Assembly: GCA_905480605.1 (NCBI GenBank)
Contig: CAJQRD010000017.1
Coordinates: forward strand, 1 to 64,000
Source: an uncultured Saprospiraceae bacterium
Lineage (GTDB): Bacteria; Bacteroidota; Bacteroidia; Chitinophagales; Saprospiraceae
Length of the DNA: 64,000 bases
Direction: 5' to 3'
The notes under the pieces are model-generated. The model saw only the letters and a program-made list of their open reading frames with translations, searched no databases and was not told the DNA's origin. Shown here in pieces: positions 50,302 through 59,107 of this stretch. The position numbers and the translations under genes were made by a program. The number at the start of each line of letters is the position of its first letter. The stretch's first letter is position 1.

Positions 50302-51693
50302 ATGAGAGATAATTTAATTTTAGAATTGGAAAGTGCCTTAGGTACTCTTAAGTGCTTGACTGGTGATGCTCTAAAGGTCAGATATGTACATATTTGGAAA
50401 ATGCATGAAGGTTTAAAAGCAAAATGTGTTGTACTACCTGAATCAACGGGTGATGTTGCTGAAATAATGAGGATTTGTGATAGCTATGATCAACACGTTG
50501 TTGTTCATGGTGGATTAACCAATTTGGTAGGGAGTACTGAGACCATTGGTGATGAAGTGGTAATCTCAATGGAGAGATTGAATAATATAGAAGAGGTTGA
50601 TATTAGTAGTCGTACAATCACTGTGCAAGCTGGCGTTATTTTGGAAAAAGTAATAAATGCTGCTGATGAAAATGACCTTCTCTTTCCTATGAATTTTGGT
50701 GCCAAAGGCTCTGCACAAATTGGAGGTATTGTATCCACTAATGCTGGCGGATTGAAAGTGTTTAAATATGGTATGACTAGAAATTTGGTGTTGGGACTTG
50801 AAGTAGTATTACCTAACGGTACAATAATATCTTCAATGAAAAAAATCATTAAGGATAATTCTGCTTATGATATAAAACAGATGTTTATTGGATCTGAAGG
50901 AACGCTTGGTATTATCACGAAAGTAATCTTACGGTTGGTAGAAAAACCGAGGAGTCGTGTAAGTGCATTTGTGGGTTTAAATGAATATTCAAAAGTTGTA
51001 AACCTGTTAAAGTTTATGGACAAATCCCTTGGAGGCAATTTAAGTAGCTTTGAGTTGATTTGGGGAAGAACTTATAACTTGATGACGTCTCCTCCTTCAG
51101 TAAATAAACCCCCAATACCTCATGGTTATAAATACTATGTATTGTTTGAATCACTGGGAAGTCATCAAGAAAAAGATGAATTGCATTTTGAATCAGTAGT
51201 TACAGAAGCCATGGAGAGTCAGATGTTTGAAGATGGTGCTATAGCACAAAATGCTTCGGACTTAAATTGGTTTTGGAATATTCGTGAGGATGTGCATATC
51301 ATAGCTTCACAATGTAATAATGATCAGCATTTTGATATTAGCTTACCGATTCCTCTGATAGGAGATTATGTAGATGATATTTTATCTCAACTTGATTCAA
51401 CTTCTGGTGTACAAAATGCATATCCTTTTGGGCATATAGCTGATGGTAATATTCATTTTATAGTTGGGAAAGAAATTCAGTCAGATGAAATGATCAACAT
51501 TGTTAATGATATTATTTATAAACCTCTTAAATCAAGAGGTGGATCTGTTTCGGCAGAGCATGGAATTGGGTTGCATAAGAAAAGGTACTTGCCTTTATGT
51601 CGAACTGAGGAAGAGATTGATTTGATGCGGCAGATAAAACGAACTCTAGACCCTAAAAATCTATTAAATCGAAATAAGGTAATAGATATGTGA
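50302..51693 (+). CDS. FAD-linked 2-hydroxy-acid oxidase/dehydrogenase (GlcD-like)
   Basis: A 463-residue flavoenzyme. The FAD-binding PCMH domain has VVHGGLTNLVG and GAKGSAQIGGIVSTNAGG; the C-terminal half is the FAD-oxidase domain with GHIADGNIHF and SAEHGIGLHKKRYL. It belongs to the glycolate oxidase GlcD / D-lactate / D-2-hydroxyglutarate dehydrogenase group. The substrate is not decided. It is close behind the TPR-like gene and 70 nt ahead of the AhpD-like gene. Confidence 0.92.
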   Translation: MRDNLILELESALGTLKCLTGDALKVRYVHIWKMHEGLKAKCVVLPESTGDVAEIMRICDSYDQHVVVHGGLTNLVGSTETIGDEVVISMERLNNIEEVDISSRTITVQAGVILEKVINAADENDLLFPMNFGAKGSAQIGGIVSTNAGGLKVFKYGMTRNLVLGLEVVLPNGTIISSMKKIIKDNSAYDIKQMFIGSEGTLGIITKVILRLVEKPRSRVSAFVGLNEYSKVVNLLKFMDKSLGGNLSSFELIWGRTYNLMTSPPSVNKPPIPHGYKYYVLFESLGSHQEKDELHFESVVTEAMESQMFEDGAIAQNASDLNWFWNIREDVHIIASQCNNDQHFDISLPIPLIGDYVDDILSQLDSTSGVQNAYPFGHIADGNIHFIVGKEIQSDEMINIVNDIIYKPLKSRGGSVSAEHGIGLHKKRYLPLCRTEEEIDLMRQIKRTLDPKNLLNRNKVIDM

Positions 51694-51762
51694 TGTGGTA
51701 AATAAACGACTCGAAAATGTAAATTATAAATATATCTTAGAGATCTAATAAAAATTTAAATA

Positions 51763-52362
51763 ATGGAAAAACCATTGGTTACACCGATAGATAAGAATTC
51801 AAGTGCTGAAACAGCTGAAATGGCTCGGTTTTATGACGAAACCTTAGGATTCACACCCAACAGTTTATTCACAATGATGAGGCGTCCTCGAATCGCAAGA
51901 GCTTTTCTTGAAATGAATCAAGCAGTGATGGAGAATAAAGGGAAAGTAACAAGCGCCTTGAAACGACAATTGGCTTATTTGTCAAGTATGACAACAGGAT
52001 GCCGATATTGTGAAGCGCATACCATAAGAGCTGCAGAAAGGTATGGTTCTGACCAAGATAAATTGAATCACATTTGGGAATATCAAACGTATTCTGCTTT
52101 TACTGATGCTGAAAGGGTAGTATTTGATTTTGCTATTGCTGCAAGCCAAGTTCCAAATGCTGTAAATGATGAGTTGGCAGAAAACATGAGAAAGCATTGG
52201 GATGATGGAGAGATTGTTGAAATACTAGGTGTAGTGGCACTGTTTGGTTATTTGAACAGATGGAACGACAGTATGGGAACTCAACTTGAGGAACCTGCGG
52301 CGGCTGATGGTGAAAAGTACTTGGCTAAGAAAGGTTGGAGTAGAGGCAAACATCAGTACTAG
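51763..52362 (+). CDS. Carboxymuconolactone-decarboxylase / AhpD-like protein
   Basis: A 199-residue protein of the CMD family with the redox motif CRYCEAHT near residues 80-87. The Cys pair and His are as in AhpD-type alkylhydroperoxidases. Likely cytoplasmic thiol peroxidase or decarboxylase; not resolved. It may be in the same operon as the FAD oxidase. Confidence 0.9.
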   Translation: MEKPLVTPIDKNSSAETAEMARFYDETLGFTPNSLFTMMRRPRIARAFLEMNQAVMENKGKVTSALKRQLAYLSSMTTGCRYCEAHTIRAAERYGSDQDKLNHIWEYQTYSAFTDAERVVFDFAIAASQVPNAVNDELAENMRKHWDDGEIVEILGVVALFGYLNRWNDSMGTQLEEPAAADGEKYLAKKGWSRGKHQY

Positions 52363-52643
52363 CGAAGCTGCGCTTTAGTTGTTTAATGCGTGATAAGAGT
52401 GTGAATCAATTTAATGTACTCTTCTTTGCATTTTATGGATTTTACTCCCAACAAAATAAAAAGCATAATTTATATCATTTTATTGTTATAAATTATTGAA
52501 CCTCTTCGGAGTGTTTTAATTGCAATTTTTGGTCAAATTGGAATTACGGCCTAGGTAAAACTGGGCCTATTTTATTTGAGATAAAGACAATGCCAATTAC
52601 CAATTATTTTTCTAGGGTTTTAATAAATATTTACTCTCCTTAT

Positions 52644-52958
52644 TTATAACCAATCAAAGTTTCCTTGGTAGATAATAGAAAAAAAAGCGGTTACTAATAA
52701 TGGTGGCCAAATTGATAGAAACATCCAAATGAAAAAAGACCTTGGGACCTTAGATTTTTCAACCAGTTCTATTACTAATGCAAAAATCCATAGCGCTGCA
52801 AAAATAACTGCAAAGATAATACAGATAAGCATTCCAGTATATTCACTAACAAGCCAAAGCCCAGAATATAGTATTACTTGAATAAGAAATCCCTGAAAAT
52901 ATGTCATGGTATAAAGATATGAGAAAACAATGGCAACAATGTTAGTAATGTCCAACAA
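52644..52958 (-). CDS. Hypothetical small membrane protein
   Basis: A 104-residue protein with about three transmembrane segments (LIQVILYSGLWLVSEYTGML, FAVIFAALWIFALVIELV, FFIWMFLSIWPPLLVTAFF). I recognise no family. ATG start. It has no operon neighbours. Confidence 0.6.
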   Translation of the reverse strand: MLDITNIVAIVFSYLYTMTYFQGFLIQVILYSGLWLVSEYTGMLICIIFAVIFAALWIFALVIELVEKSKVPRSFFIWMFLSIWPPLLVTAFFSIIYQGNFDWL

Positions 52959-53026
52959 TGTTTAATTTAATGTTTCAATGCACTAATGATCTAATGTCAT
53001 TTTTTTCATTATTAAACATCCCTATT

Positions 53027-53082
53027 AATTCATAATTCATAATTCATAATTCATAATTCATAATTCATAATTCATAATCCAT
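53027..53082. repeat. Heptamer tandem repeat, AATTCAT
   Basis: Seven perfect head-to-tail copies of AATTCAT at 53027-53075, then one variant AATCCAT. It lies in the intergenic region between the small membrane protein and the DUF2459 remnant. No ORF crosses it. Its copy number might vary between strains. Confidence 0.95.
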
Positions 53083-53117
53083 AATTTCCACTCTCATACT
53101 TCTTAAATACTCATGTA

Positions 53118-53667
53118 TCAAATGTAGCACACAAACATGATTTTATCCATTGTTTTAAGATATTTATTAACCCAAGAGTTACAAGTGAAAAGCATACTGT
53201 AAGCACCGTTAGCTATATAGAATGTATCTGTGTTATTGTAAAAATATTTTGTTTGTATGTTCTGTAAACCACCATCTACTTTTCTGTCTAATGCTTACAA
53301 AATATACGCGATCATCTTTTGATATTGGTACTTACTTATTTTCATTTTCTTACAAGATTCGGACACTGACATTTGATCATGTAAAAACCTTTATATCCCC
53401 AACCCAATGCCAAGTATGAAATTTTTGATTCTTTGGACTGTATATTTTTATGTTTAAATAATTTTATCCAATCATAGATTCCAGTGGCAGGTACAACAAT
53501 GTCAGTATGGACACAATTTGTCAATATATGTTTTGTTACTCCTTCTGCAGTTTTAGGTCCATTATGAACTATTATGCTGGAGAGTACATATTCTATCGTA
53601 AGATATGATGTTAAGAGCGGTATTATTGAAAGGACGGTCTAGAATATTTTTTTAATGCTTTTTTCAT
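53118..53667 (-). pseudogene. Decayed DUF2459 (TIGR02117-type) gene
   Basis: About 550 nt on the minus strand still spell a DUF2459 protein through more than one frame. Pieces in order are a hydrophobic N-terminus (IIPLLTSYLTIEYVLSSIIV) after a stop codon (TAG at 53641-53639); VHTDIVVPATGIYDWIKLF and YLALGWGYKGFYM; then, in another frame, KISKYQYQKMIAYIL, a TAA, and NTDTFYIANGAYSML with FTCNSWVNKYL. DUF2459 proteins are of unknown function and about 200 residues. At least one frameshift and two in-frame stops make this copy non-functional. Confidence 0.75.
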
Positions 53668-53737
53668 AAACTGAAATATTTAATACACTTTAAAAAAGTA
53701 TATTTGGAATTCACTACTTCAATTTATTTTTCAATAA

Positions 53738-54949
53738 TTAATTTAGAATCTTATTCCTTTCCTCTTGAGTTGGCATTCTACATGTTTCTTTTTTATCAAA
53801 CCATTTGTACCTGTTCTTAGCAAAGAACTTATAAATATTGTCCCTTATAAACTTGGGAACGATGAGTAAAATTATAAGTATTTTCCAGATGCCTCCCATC
53901 GCTGATATACTTCTTATGACAGCATCGGTTCTGGTATAGATTTTATCATCAGCATATAATGCCAAGGTGTCAAGATTTGTGATCAATTGTGGGGGTAGTT
54001 TTGATTTTGCAGTTTGACCTTGCATTGCAGCAAACCGTAATGTGTGGTCAACATCAGCGGATATTAGAAAGTCAATAAATCCGTTGCATACACTGCAAAC
54101 ACCATCAAAAAAGAGAATGCCATATTCTTTTGGTTTGGCTGGAAGCCAACGACTGTCAAAAGTAAACCAATGAATCATCAGCATTCCCAAGGTTAAATCT
54201 GCGAAGTCCACAATCATCAAAATACCGCAATGCATCATGATCATAAATAACCAAATCCACTTTCTAGTAAAAGGAATAAGCGCCAATGGTAAGAAAAATA
54301 TTTCTAAGGTAAGACTTCCCCATGTTTTTATTTTCAAGACAAAATCTGGTAAGCTAAGTAAGAGCTCTCTCAACCACCAATCTCTTGCCAATGGATTTTC
54401 TAACAAATGTAAAATAGCAGAACCATTTCTCCAACTTGGAGCTTGGAATTTATCTAAACCACTGATTGTGTAGCCGATGGCCATTAATGCCCAAGCACCA
54501 TAAAAAAGCAGTTTTGGCATTTCCCATTCTTCATCTTTTTTTGATTTGGTGACACTCCATTTTTCTCCTAATGGAATTGCAGCTAAGCACAGCAACAGCC
54601 AACCAATGTATGGAATGCCGGGATTGTTAATGAAATTGTTGCGATCAAATAAACACAACCAGCCATACCAAATCAATATAGCAACATATCGTCTTTGAAA
54701 TCCTATCGTTAAGCAAACTGATAAAATAGCTAGTAATGCAACGAATACTTGCGTCTGAATAGGATTGTCAAAATAGCCTAATAAATTGGGCACTATCCCA
54801 AATGTAAGATTTATGGCAGGATCTGCAATCAATCCTTCATTTGACCAAATTTCAGGGGCATAACCAATCAATGAGAAAAAGTGAATGACAAGATATGAAC
54901 CTAGAATAATTCTGAATATAGCGAACTGATATGTTGAGTAACTTTTCAT
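53738..54949 (-). CDS. HTTM-type membrane protein fused to a DCC thiol-oxidoreductase domain
   Basis: About 403 residues from the ATG at 54949; a longer TTG start is less likely. Residues 1-270 have about seven to eight transmembrane segments of the HTTM/vitamin-K-carboxylase-like type (RIILGSYLVIHFFSLIGYAP). Residues about 275-390 are a DCC domain (DUF393) with FFDGVCSVCNGFIDF, CxxC, and RFAAMQG. The role may be lipid or protein thiol modification at the membrane, but this is unproven. The start codon overlaps the stop codon of the preceding gene by one base (TAATG). Confidence 0.82.
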   Translation of the reverse strand: MKSYSTYQFAIFRIILGSYLVIHFFSLIGYAPEIWSNEGLIADPAINLTFGIVPNLLGYFDNPIQTQVFVALLAILSVCLTIGFQRRYVAILIWYGWLCLFDRNNFINNPGIPYIGWLLLCLAAIPLGEKWSVTKSKKDEEWEMPKLLFYGAWALMAIGYTISGLDKFQAPSWRNGSAILHLLENPLARDWWLRELLLSLPDFVLKIKTWGSLTLEIFFLPLALIPFTRKWIWLFMIMMHCGILMIVDFADLTLGMLMIHWFTFDSRWLPAKPKEYGILFFDGVCSVCNGFIDFLISADVDHTLRFAAMQGQTAKSKLPPQLITNLDTLALYADDKIYTRTDAVIRSISAMGGIWKILIILLIVPKFIRDNIYKFFAKNRYKWFDKKETCRMPTQEERNKILN

Positions 54950-55443
54950 TATTCGCAGTTTGCATTTAGTGTCCAATTGTCGCTTCTATTCTTTGTTCTT
55001 GTTTCAATGTAAATTGAAAATTCATCCTTTGAAACAGGAACCTGAAGTTCATCTTTATAGATATCGTTGCACAGTCCATAGTTGATTACCGACTTCCATA
55101 ATTTTTGGGGTAAAACTGGACCATAGGAAATAGCAGCGCCGTAAATGTTTCTTCTATTGTAAGGACCTTTTAATTTTGAATACATTTCTGGAGTTATTTT
55201 GACTTTTTGATTTTCTCCATTTGCACTCTTGTATTGCATATAAAAATCACTAGCAAATGTTTCAACACCTTTTACCTCACTAAAAACAAGGGGAAGGGGA
55301 GAGGAGGAAGTAAGGCGACCTAGATTTCGAATGTTATCGATACACGTCAGGTAACCAATGATTTGCAGAGAACCAACCAATACAACAAGACTATAAATTG
55401 CAAGATTTATCTTATTTGTTTTCTTTGTAATCATCATTGACAT
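54949..55443 (-). CDS. Hypothetical anchored protein of the HTTM/DCC operon
   Basis: A 164-residue protein with one N-terminal transmembrane segment (INLAIYSLVVLVGSLQIIGYL) and an exported beta-rich domain. I recognise no family. It overlaps the sterol-desaturase gene by 32 nt and the HTTM/DCC gene by one base. The close overlaps suggest the three products work together, probably at the membrane. Confidence 0.65.
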   Translation of the reverse strand: MSMMITKKTNKINLAIYSLVVLVGSLQIIGYLTCIDNIRNLGRLTSSSPLPLVFSEVKGVETFASDFYMQYKSANGENQKVKITPEMYSKLKGPYNRRNIYGAAISYGPVLPQKLWKSVINYGLCNDIYKDELQVPVSKDEFSIYIETRTKNRSDNWTLNANCE

Positions 55444-56146
55444 TTTTAAGAAGCAGCATTTCTTTAAACTTTATTTCTCGTTCAGGTTTAAACCCGCATG
55501 CAGTGTCTACATTTTTAGGATTCTCAAAAGTGCCAAATAGCATATCCCAAATACGTAGATCAGAAAAATTGTTGTAATGCTTGGATCGCCTATGATGAAT
55601 CAAATGCATTTCTGGATGTTGAAAAAAGTAACCCATTGCATGAGGTGTCTTTATACTCATGTGATAAACATATTCGCTGATAGAACTTAGCAATATACAG
55701 TATGCGGCTGATTTAACTGAAAGTCCTAGGATTAAAAAATTGATAGAACCGATTATCAAAGAATTGCATATTATTTCTAAGGGGTGTTTGTAGAATGAAG
55801 TAATCGTTTCTATGAGTTGTGGACTATGATGAAGTTGATGAAATGTTTTCCAGAGGAACTCAATATCGTGTCTCCATCTGTGCCACCAATAGGAAACAAA
55901 AGTGATGATGAGGTATGAAATGAGTCCCCCAGCGAATGGTGATACTGATTCTGACAATGAAAATAGGGATGCTTTTTTCAACCAAATATCCCAACTGTAA
56001 CTTCCAAGTATAATGACTCCAAGCTGCATTACATTTATAAGAATAACCCTAGTCCACCATCCCTTAACATGTGGTAATTTTTGGTCAGGAATAATTCTCT
56101 CAATAAGCATTATTGACAATCCAATGGCTATAATTATAGGAATCAT
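55412..56146 (-). CDS. Sterol desaturase / fatty acid hydroxylase family protein
   Basis: A 244-residue inner-membrane di-iron enzyme. The histidine boxes are complete: WWHRWRHD, FHQLHHS and HPEMHLIHHRRSKHYN. The family hydroxylates or desaturates lipids or carotenoids; the substrate is not known. First gene of the overlapping three-gene operon. Confidence 0.9.
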   Translation of the reverse strand: MIPIIIAIGLSIMLIERIIPDQKLPHVKGWWTRVILINVMQLGVIILGSYSWDIWLKKASLFSLSESVSPFAGGLISYLIITFVSYWWHRWRHDIEFLWKTFHQLHHSPQLIETITSFYKHPLEIICNSLIIGSINFLILGLSVKSAAYCILLSSISEYVYHMSIKTPHAMGYFFQHPEMHLIHHRRSKHYNNFSDLRIWDMLFGTFENPKNVDTACGFKPEREIKFKEMLLLKNVNDDYKENK

Positions 56147-56303
56147 AATGGTTAAGTTAATATAACAAAAATGCTTTCATAACGATAAGTCACGAATATA
56201 AACTAATATCGATTAAGATATCTTGCATGATTACTGTGATCTTAGATTAATGTACAATTGATTTAGACTAATAACCGATTTTAAATAAATTATAAAAATC
56301 AAT

Positions 56304-56311
56304 TAACTTTG
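56304..56311 (+). promoter_or_regulatory. -7 promoter element of the T9SS cargo gene
   Basis: TAACTTTG matches TAnnTTTG, 22 nt before the ATG at 56334. Confidence 0.5.
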
Positions 56312-56333
56312 AGATATACTAAATTAATATATT

Positions 56334-57968
56334 ATGAAATCCTTTGGTCTTCTAATGTTCTGTTTAATAGGAATCAACTCATATTCGCAGAAAGGTATAA
56401 GTGAGTCTAATCAACAAGCCTTTAAGATGTATGCTGAAACGCTTGATGAAGATGATCCTTTTTTATATTATTTAGAACAGATTGCTAAGAAAGACGAAAC
56501 GTTAGAAAGACGATCAGATTATAATTTTGTTTTGGATAGTATTTGGAATGTTGATACACTTGCTGATTCAGGAGGCCAATGGCTTGCATTAGGTGAGAAA
56601 TCTATTTTTGAATATGATGAGGATAATGAATATGAAACCATCTGGCAGGTTAAAAACCAAGGTTGGGAAAAGCAAAGTAAAATTCAAAGGAGATACGATG
56701 AGAATAGCAATCTCTTAGAACACTTTGAAGTTGTTTACTTAGAAGATGATTCTTTAGAGTTTGTACCATTTTTAAAGATCAATTATTCCTACAATGAGAA
56801 TAGTCTCATCTTAAGTGTAAACGTAATTAGTTATCAATATACAGATTCAATTACAGTGATTTATAACAGACGCACAGAATATGAATACAGTGCTAACAAC
56901 CGATTAGTTAGATTTAAAGTGTATGATATTATAGACATCGGCGTTGAAGAATTGTTAACAGATGCAACATATAATTATAATAGTTTTAATTTACCAACAT
57001 CAGTTTTGCAATACTTTTACAATGCAATAAGTGATAGTTTGAGTCTTTGTAAAAAAATAATATATACCTATGGCAATGACAATCTGTTATCAGAAGTAGA
57101 GACCACTTCTTTTAATGAATCAGGGATTGTCGATGATTTGGAAATTTTGAACTATTATTATGATTCCTTAAGTCGAACTGCAGCAATAGTACGGACTCAA
57201 TATTTTGATTCAAATCAAATAATTGTTGGTGACAGTACCAATTATTTTTATAACGAAGATGGGCGTTTGGTATTAAATGATAACTGGGATTGGGATTTAA
57301 ATACGAGTGAATATTTAATAGATTTTGAGGTTACAAATATATATGATGCTAATCAAATTTTGATTCAAAAAAGTACTTTTTCTCAATTTGATTTCACAAC
57401 TGAGGAATTTACTAGAAAGGAGTTTAAAACTTATGGCTTCGATAATTTCTATAATTTAATTGTGATTCAAACTGATATCGAATATATCAATTTAATGGGT
57501 GAGGAAGATTTTCAAAATGATTGGGTAAGACTTGAGTTCAACAATGCAGTTCCTATCGATGATATAAAGTTGCCGTTGCACTTGACATATCCTTTTCAGA
57601 GTTTTAATATGCTTAAGCGTGTAAGTTTCTCTCCCGAAGAAAACGAACTTGGTTTGCCAACTGGTTTTAATACTGTCAATTATTTCTACACAGAGCAGGA
57701 AACTTCATCAATTAATACTGTAAAAAAAGAGAATGATTTATTTGTCAAAATAATTCCAAACCCAGCTTGGGATAATATCAAATTGCAATTACCATCTGAT
57801 ATTAACTTGGTTGACTTGGTAATCGTAAATCAAAGCGGTAAGGAAGTTTTTAAAGGCTCAGTTCATAACAATCAAAACCTTTCAATCGCAGATTTTCCAA
57901 GTGGTTTGTATGTTTATAAAGTTACTTCTGGCAGTAAGATTAATACAGGTAAAATTATTAAGATCTAA
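56334..57968 (+). CDS. Secreted protein with type A T9SS sorting domain
   Basis: A 544-residue exported protein, signal peptide SFGLLMFCLIGINSYSQ. The body is made of RHS/YD-like short beta repeats such as YDENSNLLEHFEV and YNEDGRLVL. The last 70 residues are the T9SS tail (KIIPNPAWDNIKLQLP ... GLYVYKVTSG). It should be passed through the outer membrane and kept on the surface or released. No enzyme domain is seen. Confidence 0.87.
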   Translation: MKSFGLLMFCLIGINSYSQKGISESNQQAFKMYAETLDEDDPFLYYLEQIAKKDETLERRSDYNFVLDSIWNVDTLADSGGQWLALGEKSIFEYDEDNEYETIWQVKNQGWEKQSKIQRRYDENSNLLEHFEVVYLEDDSLEFVPFLKINYSYNENSLILSVNVISYQYTDSITVIYNRRTEYEYSANNRLVRFKVYDIIDIGVEELLTDATYNYNSFNLPTSVLQYFYNAISDSLSLCKKIIYTYGNDNLLSEVETTSFNESGIVDDLEILNYYYDSLSRTAAIVRTQYFDSNQIIVGDSTNYFYNEDGRLVLNDNWDWDLNTSEYLIDFEVTNIYDANQILIQKSTFSQFDFTTEEFTRKEFKTYGFDNFYNLIVIQTDIEYINLMGEEDFQNDWVRLEFNNAVPIDDIKLPLHLTYPFQSFNMLKRVSFSPEENELGLPTGFNTVNYFYTEQETSSINTVKKENDLFVKIIPNPAWDNIKLQLPSDINLVDLVIVNQSGKEVFKGSVHNNQNLSIADFPSGLYVYKVTSGSKINTGKIIKI

Positions 57969-57979
57969 TCTAACTTTAA

Positions 57980-59089
57980 CTAAATCAAACTAAGCAAGAA
58001 ACCTGCTAAGGCACCACCAGCGATAATATAGAGTGTATTAACTTTTTTCCAAGAGAAGAAAACAAAGCATGATGCGATAGCGATCAAAGCTGTGCGCCAA
58101 TCAATTATTATACTTTGTGCCATTTTGAAAGTAACGACGACCATTACTGCAACTGCAGCAACATTTACAGCAGAAAGAAAAGCTTTAAGAATCTTGGAAG
58201 ACTTCATTTTCTTTAAGAATCTGTGTAATAATAACACATAGAAAAAAGACGGAATAAATATTCCTAAAGTCGCAAGCCCAGCGCCTGGGAAGCCACCTAA
58301 TTTATAACCAATAAATGTAGCTGTAGACAAAACAGGTCCTGGCGTCATTTGCCCAACGGCAATAGCTTCAACCAAGTCTGGTCTAGTTAACCAACCTACA
58401 TTCGAAACCAACTCTCCATCCAAGTAAGCAAATAGTACATAGCCACTTCCAAATAGCACCAAACCAACTTTGAAAAATATAAGAAATAACTTTAAGTGTG
58501 TGTAACTCACGTTTGCCATCAAAAGTAATGGTAAGAAAAATGAGTTAATTGTACGGTTTTGAATAAATGAGTGTATAATTAATCCTAGAAACCCAACGAT
58601 GAGAATACAGAAAATCTCATTCAAACCTAGAAGGTTCATAACGATTGTCAGTAGTCCAAAAGCTAGTAATAATTTTGTTTTAACAGCTTTTTTACCAAGC
58701 TTAATTATTGCACCAATAATAAATGAGATAACGGCTGCTTTGATACCGTCAAGTATTGGAGTCATCCAAGCCAACTCACTTGATTTCTCAAAGAAGATAG
58801 CGACTAAAAGTGTTAGCGAAGCAGCTGGAATAATAAAACTCATTCCTCCAACGAAAAGACCTGCAACTCCTGCTCGATGATAACCACAATGCATGGTCAT
58901 TTCAGTAGAGTTTGGTCCAGGAATTAAATTGGTAGCGCCCATGTAGTCAAGAAATTCTTCTGTTGACAACCATTTCTTGTCTTCAACCAAATCACGTTCC
59001 ATCATGGCTACATGGGCAGCTGGTCCACCAAAAGCAACAAACCCCAGTTTAAAAAAATATAGAAATACCTCCTTAAGTTTATCTGACAT
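57980..59089 (-). CDS. chrA: Chromate transporter family protein (ChrA-like)
   Basis: A 369-residue inner-membrane protein with two CHR halves. The first half starts FFKLGFVAFGGPAAHVAMME with NLIPGPNSTEM. The second half has FFKVGLVLFGSGYVL and AIAVGQMTPGPVLS. Known family members export chromate or take up sulphate-like anions. It is 18 nt after the Na/Pi gene and may be in the same operon. Confidence 0.92.
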   Translation of the reverse strand: MSDKLKEVFLYFFKLGFVAFGGPAAHVAMMERDLVEDKKWLSTEEFLDYMGATNLIPGPNSTEMTMHCGYHRAGVAGLFVGGMSFIIPAASLTLLVAIFFEKSSELAWMTPILDGIKAAVISFIIGAIIKLGKKAVKTKLLLAFGLLTIVMNLLGLNEIFCILIVGFLGLIIHSFIQNRTINSFFLPLLLMANVSYTHLKLFLIFFKVGLVLFGSGYVLFAYLDGELVSNVGWLTRPDLVEAIAVGQMTPGPVLSTATFIGYKLGGFPGAGLATLGIFIPSFFYVLLLHRFLKKMKSSKILKAFLSAVNVAAVAVMVVVTFKMAQSIIIDWRTALIAIASCFVFFSWKKVNTLYIIAGGALAGFLLSLI

Positions 59090-59107
59090 AGCTTGCTTGT
59101 TACTAAT

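Noticed and set aside
53027-53082. CRISPR array
   Set aside because: Units are 7 bp, head to tail, with no spacers.
53222-53419. Plus-strand 65-residue ORF
   Set aside because: It overlaps the DUF2459 remnant on the other strand, which explains the coding character.
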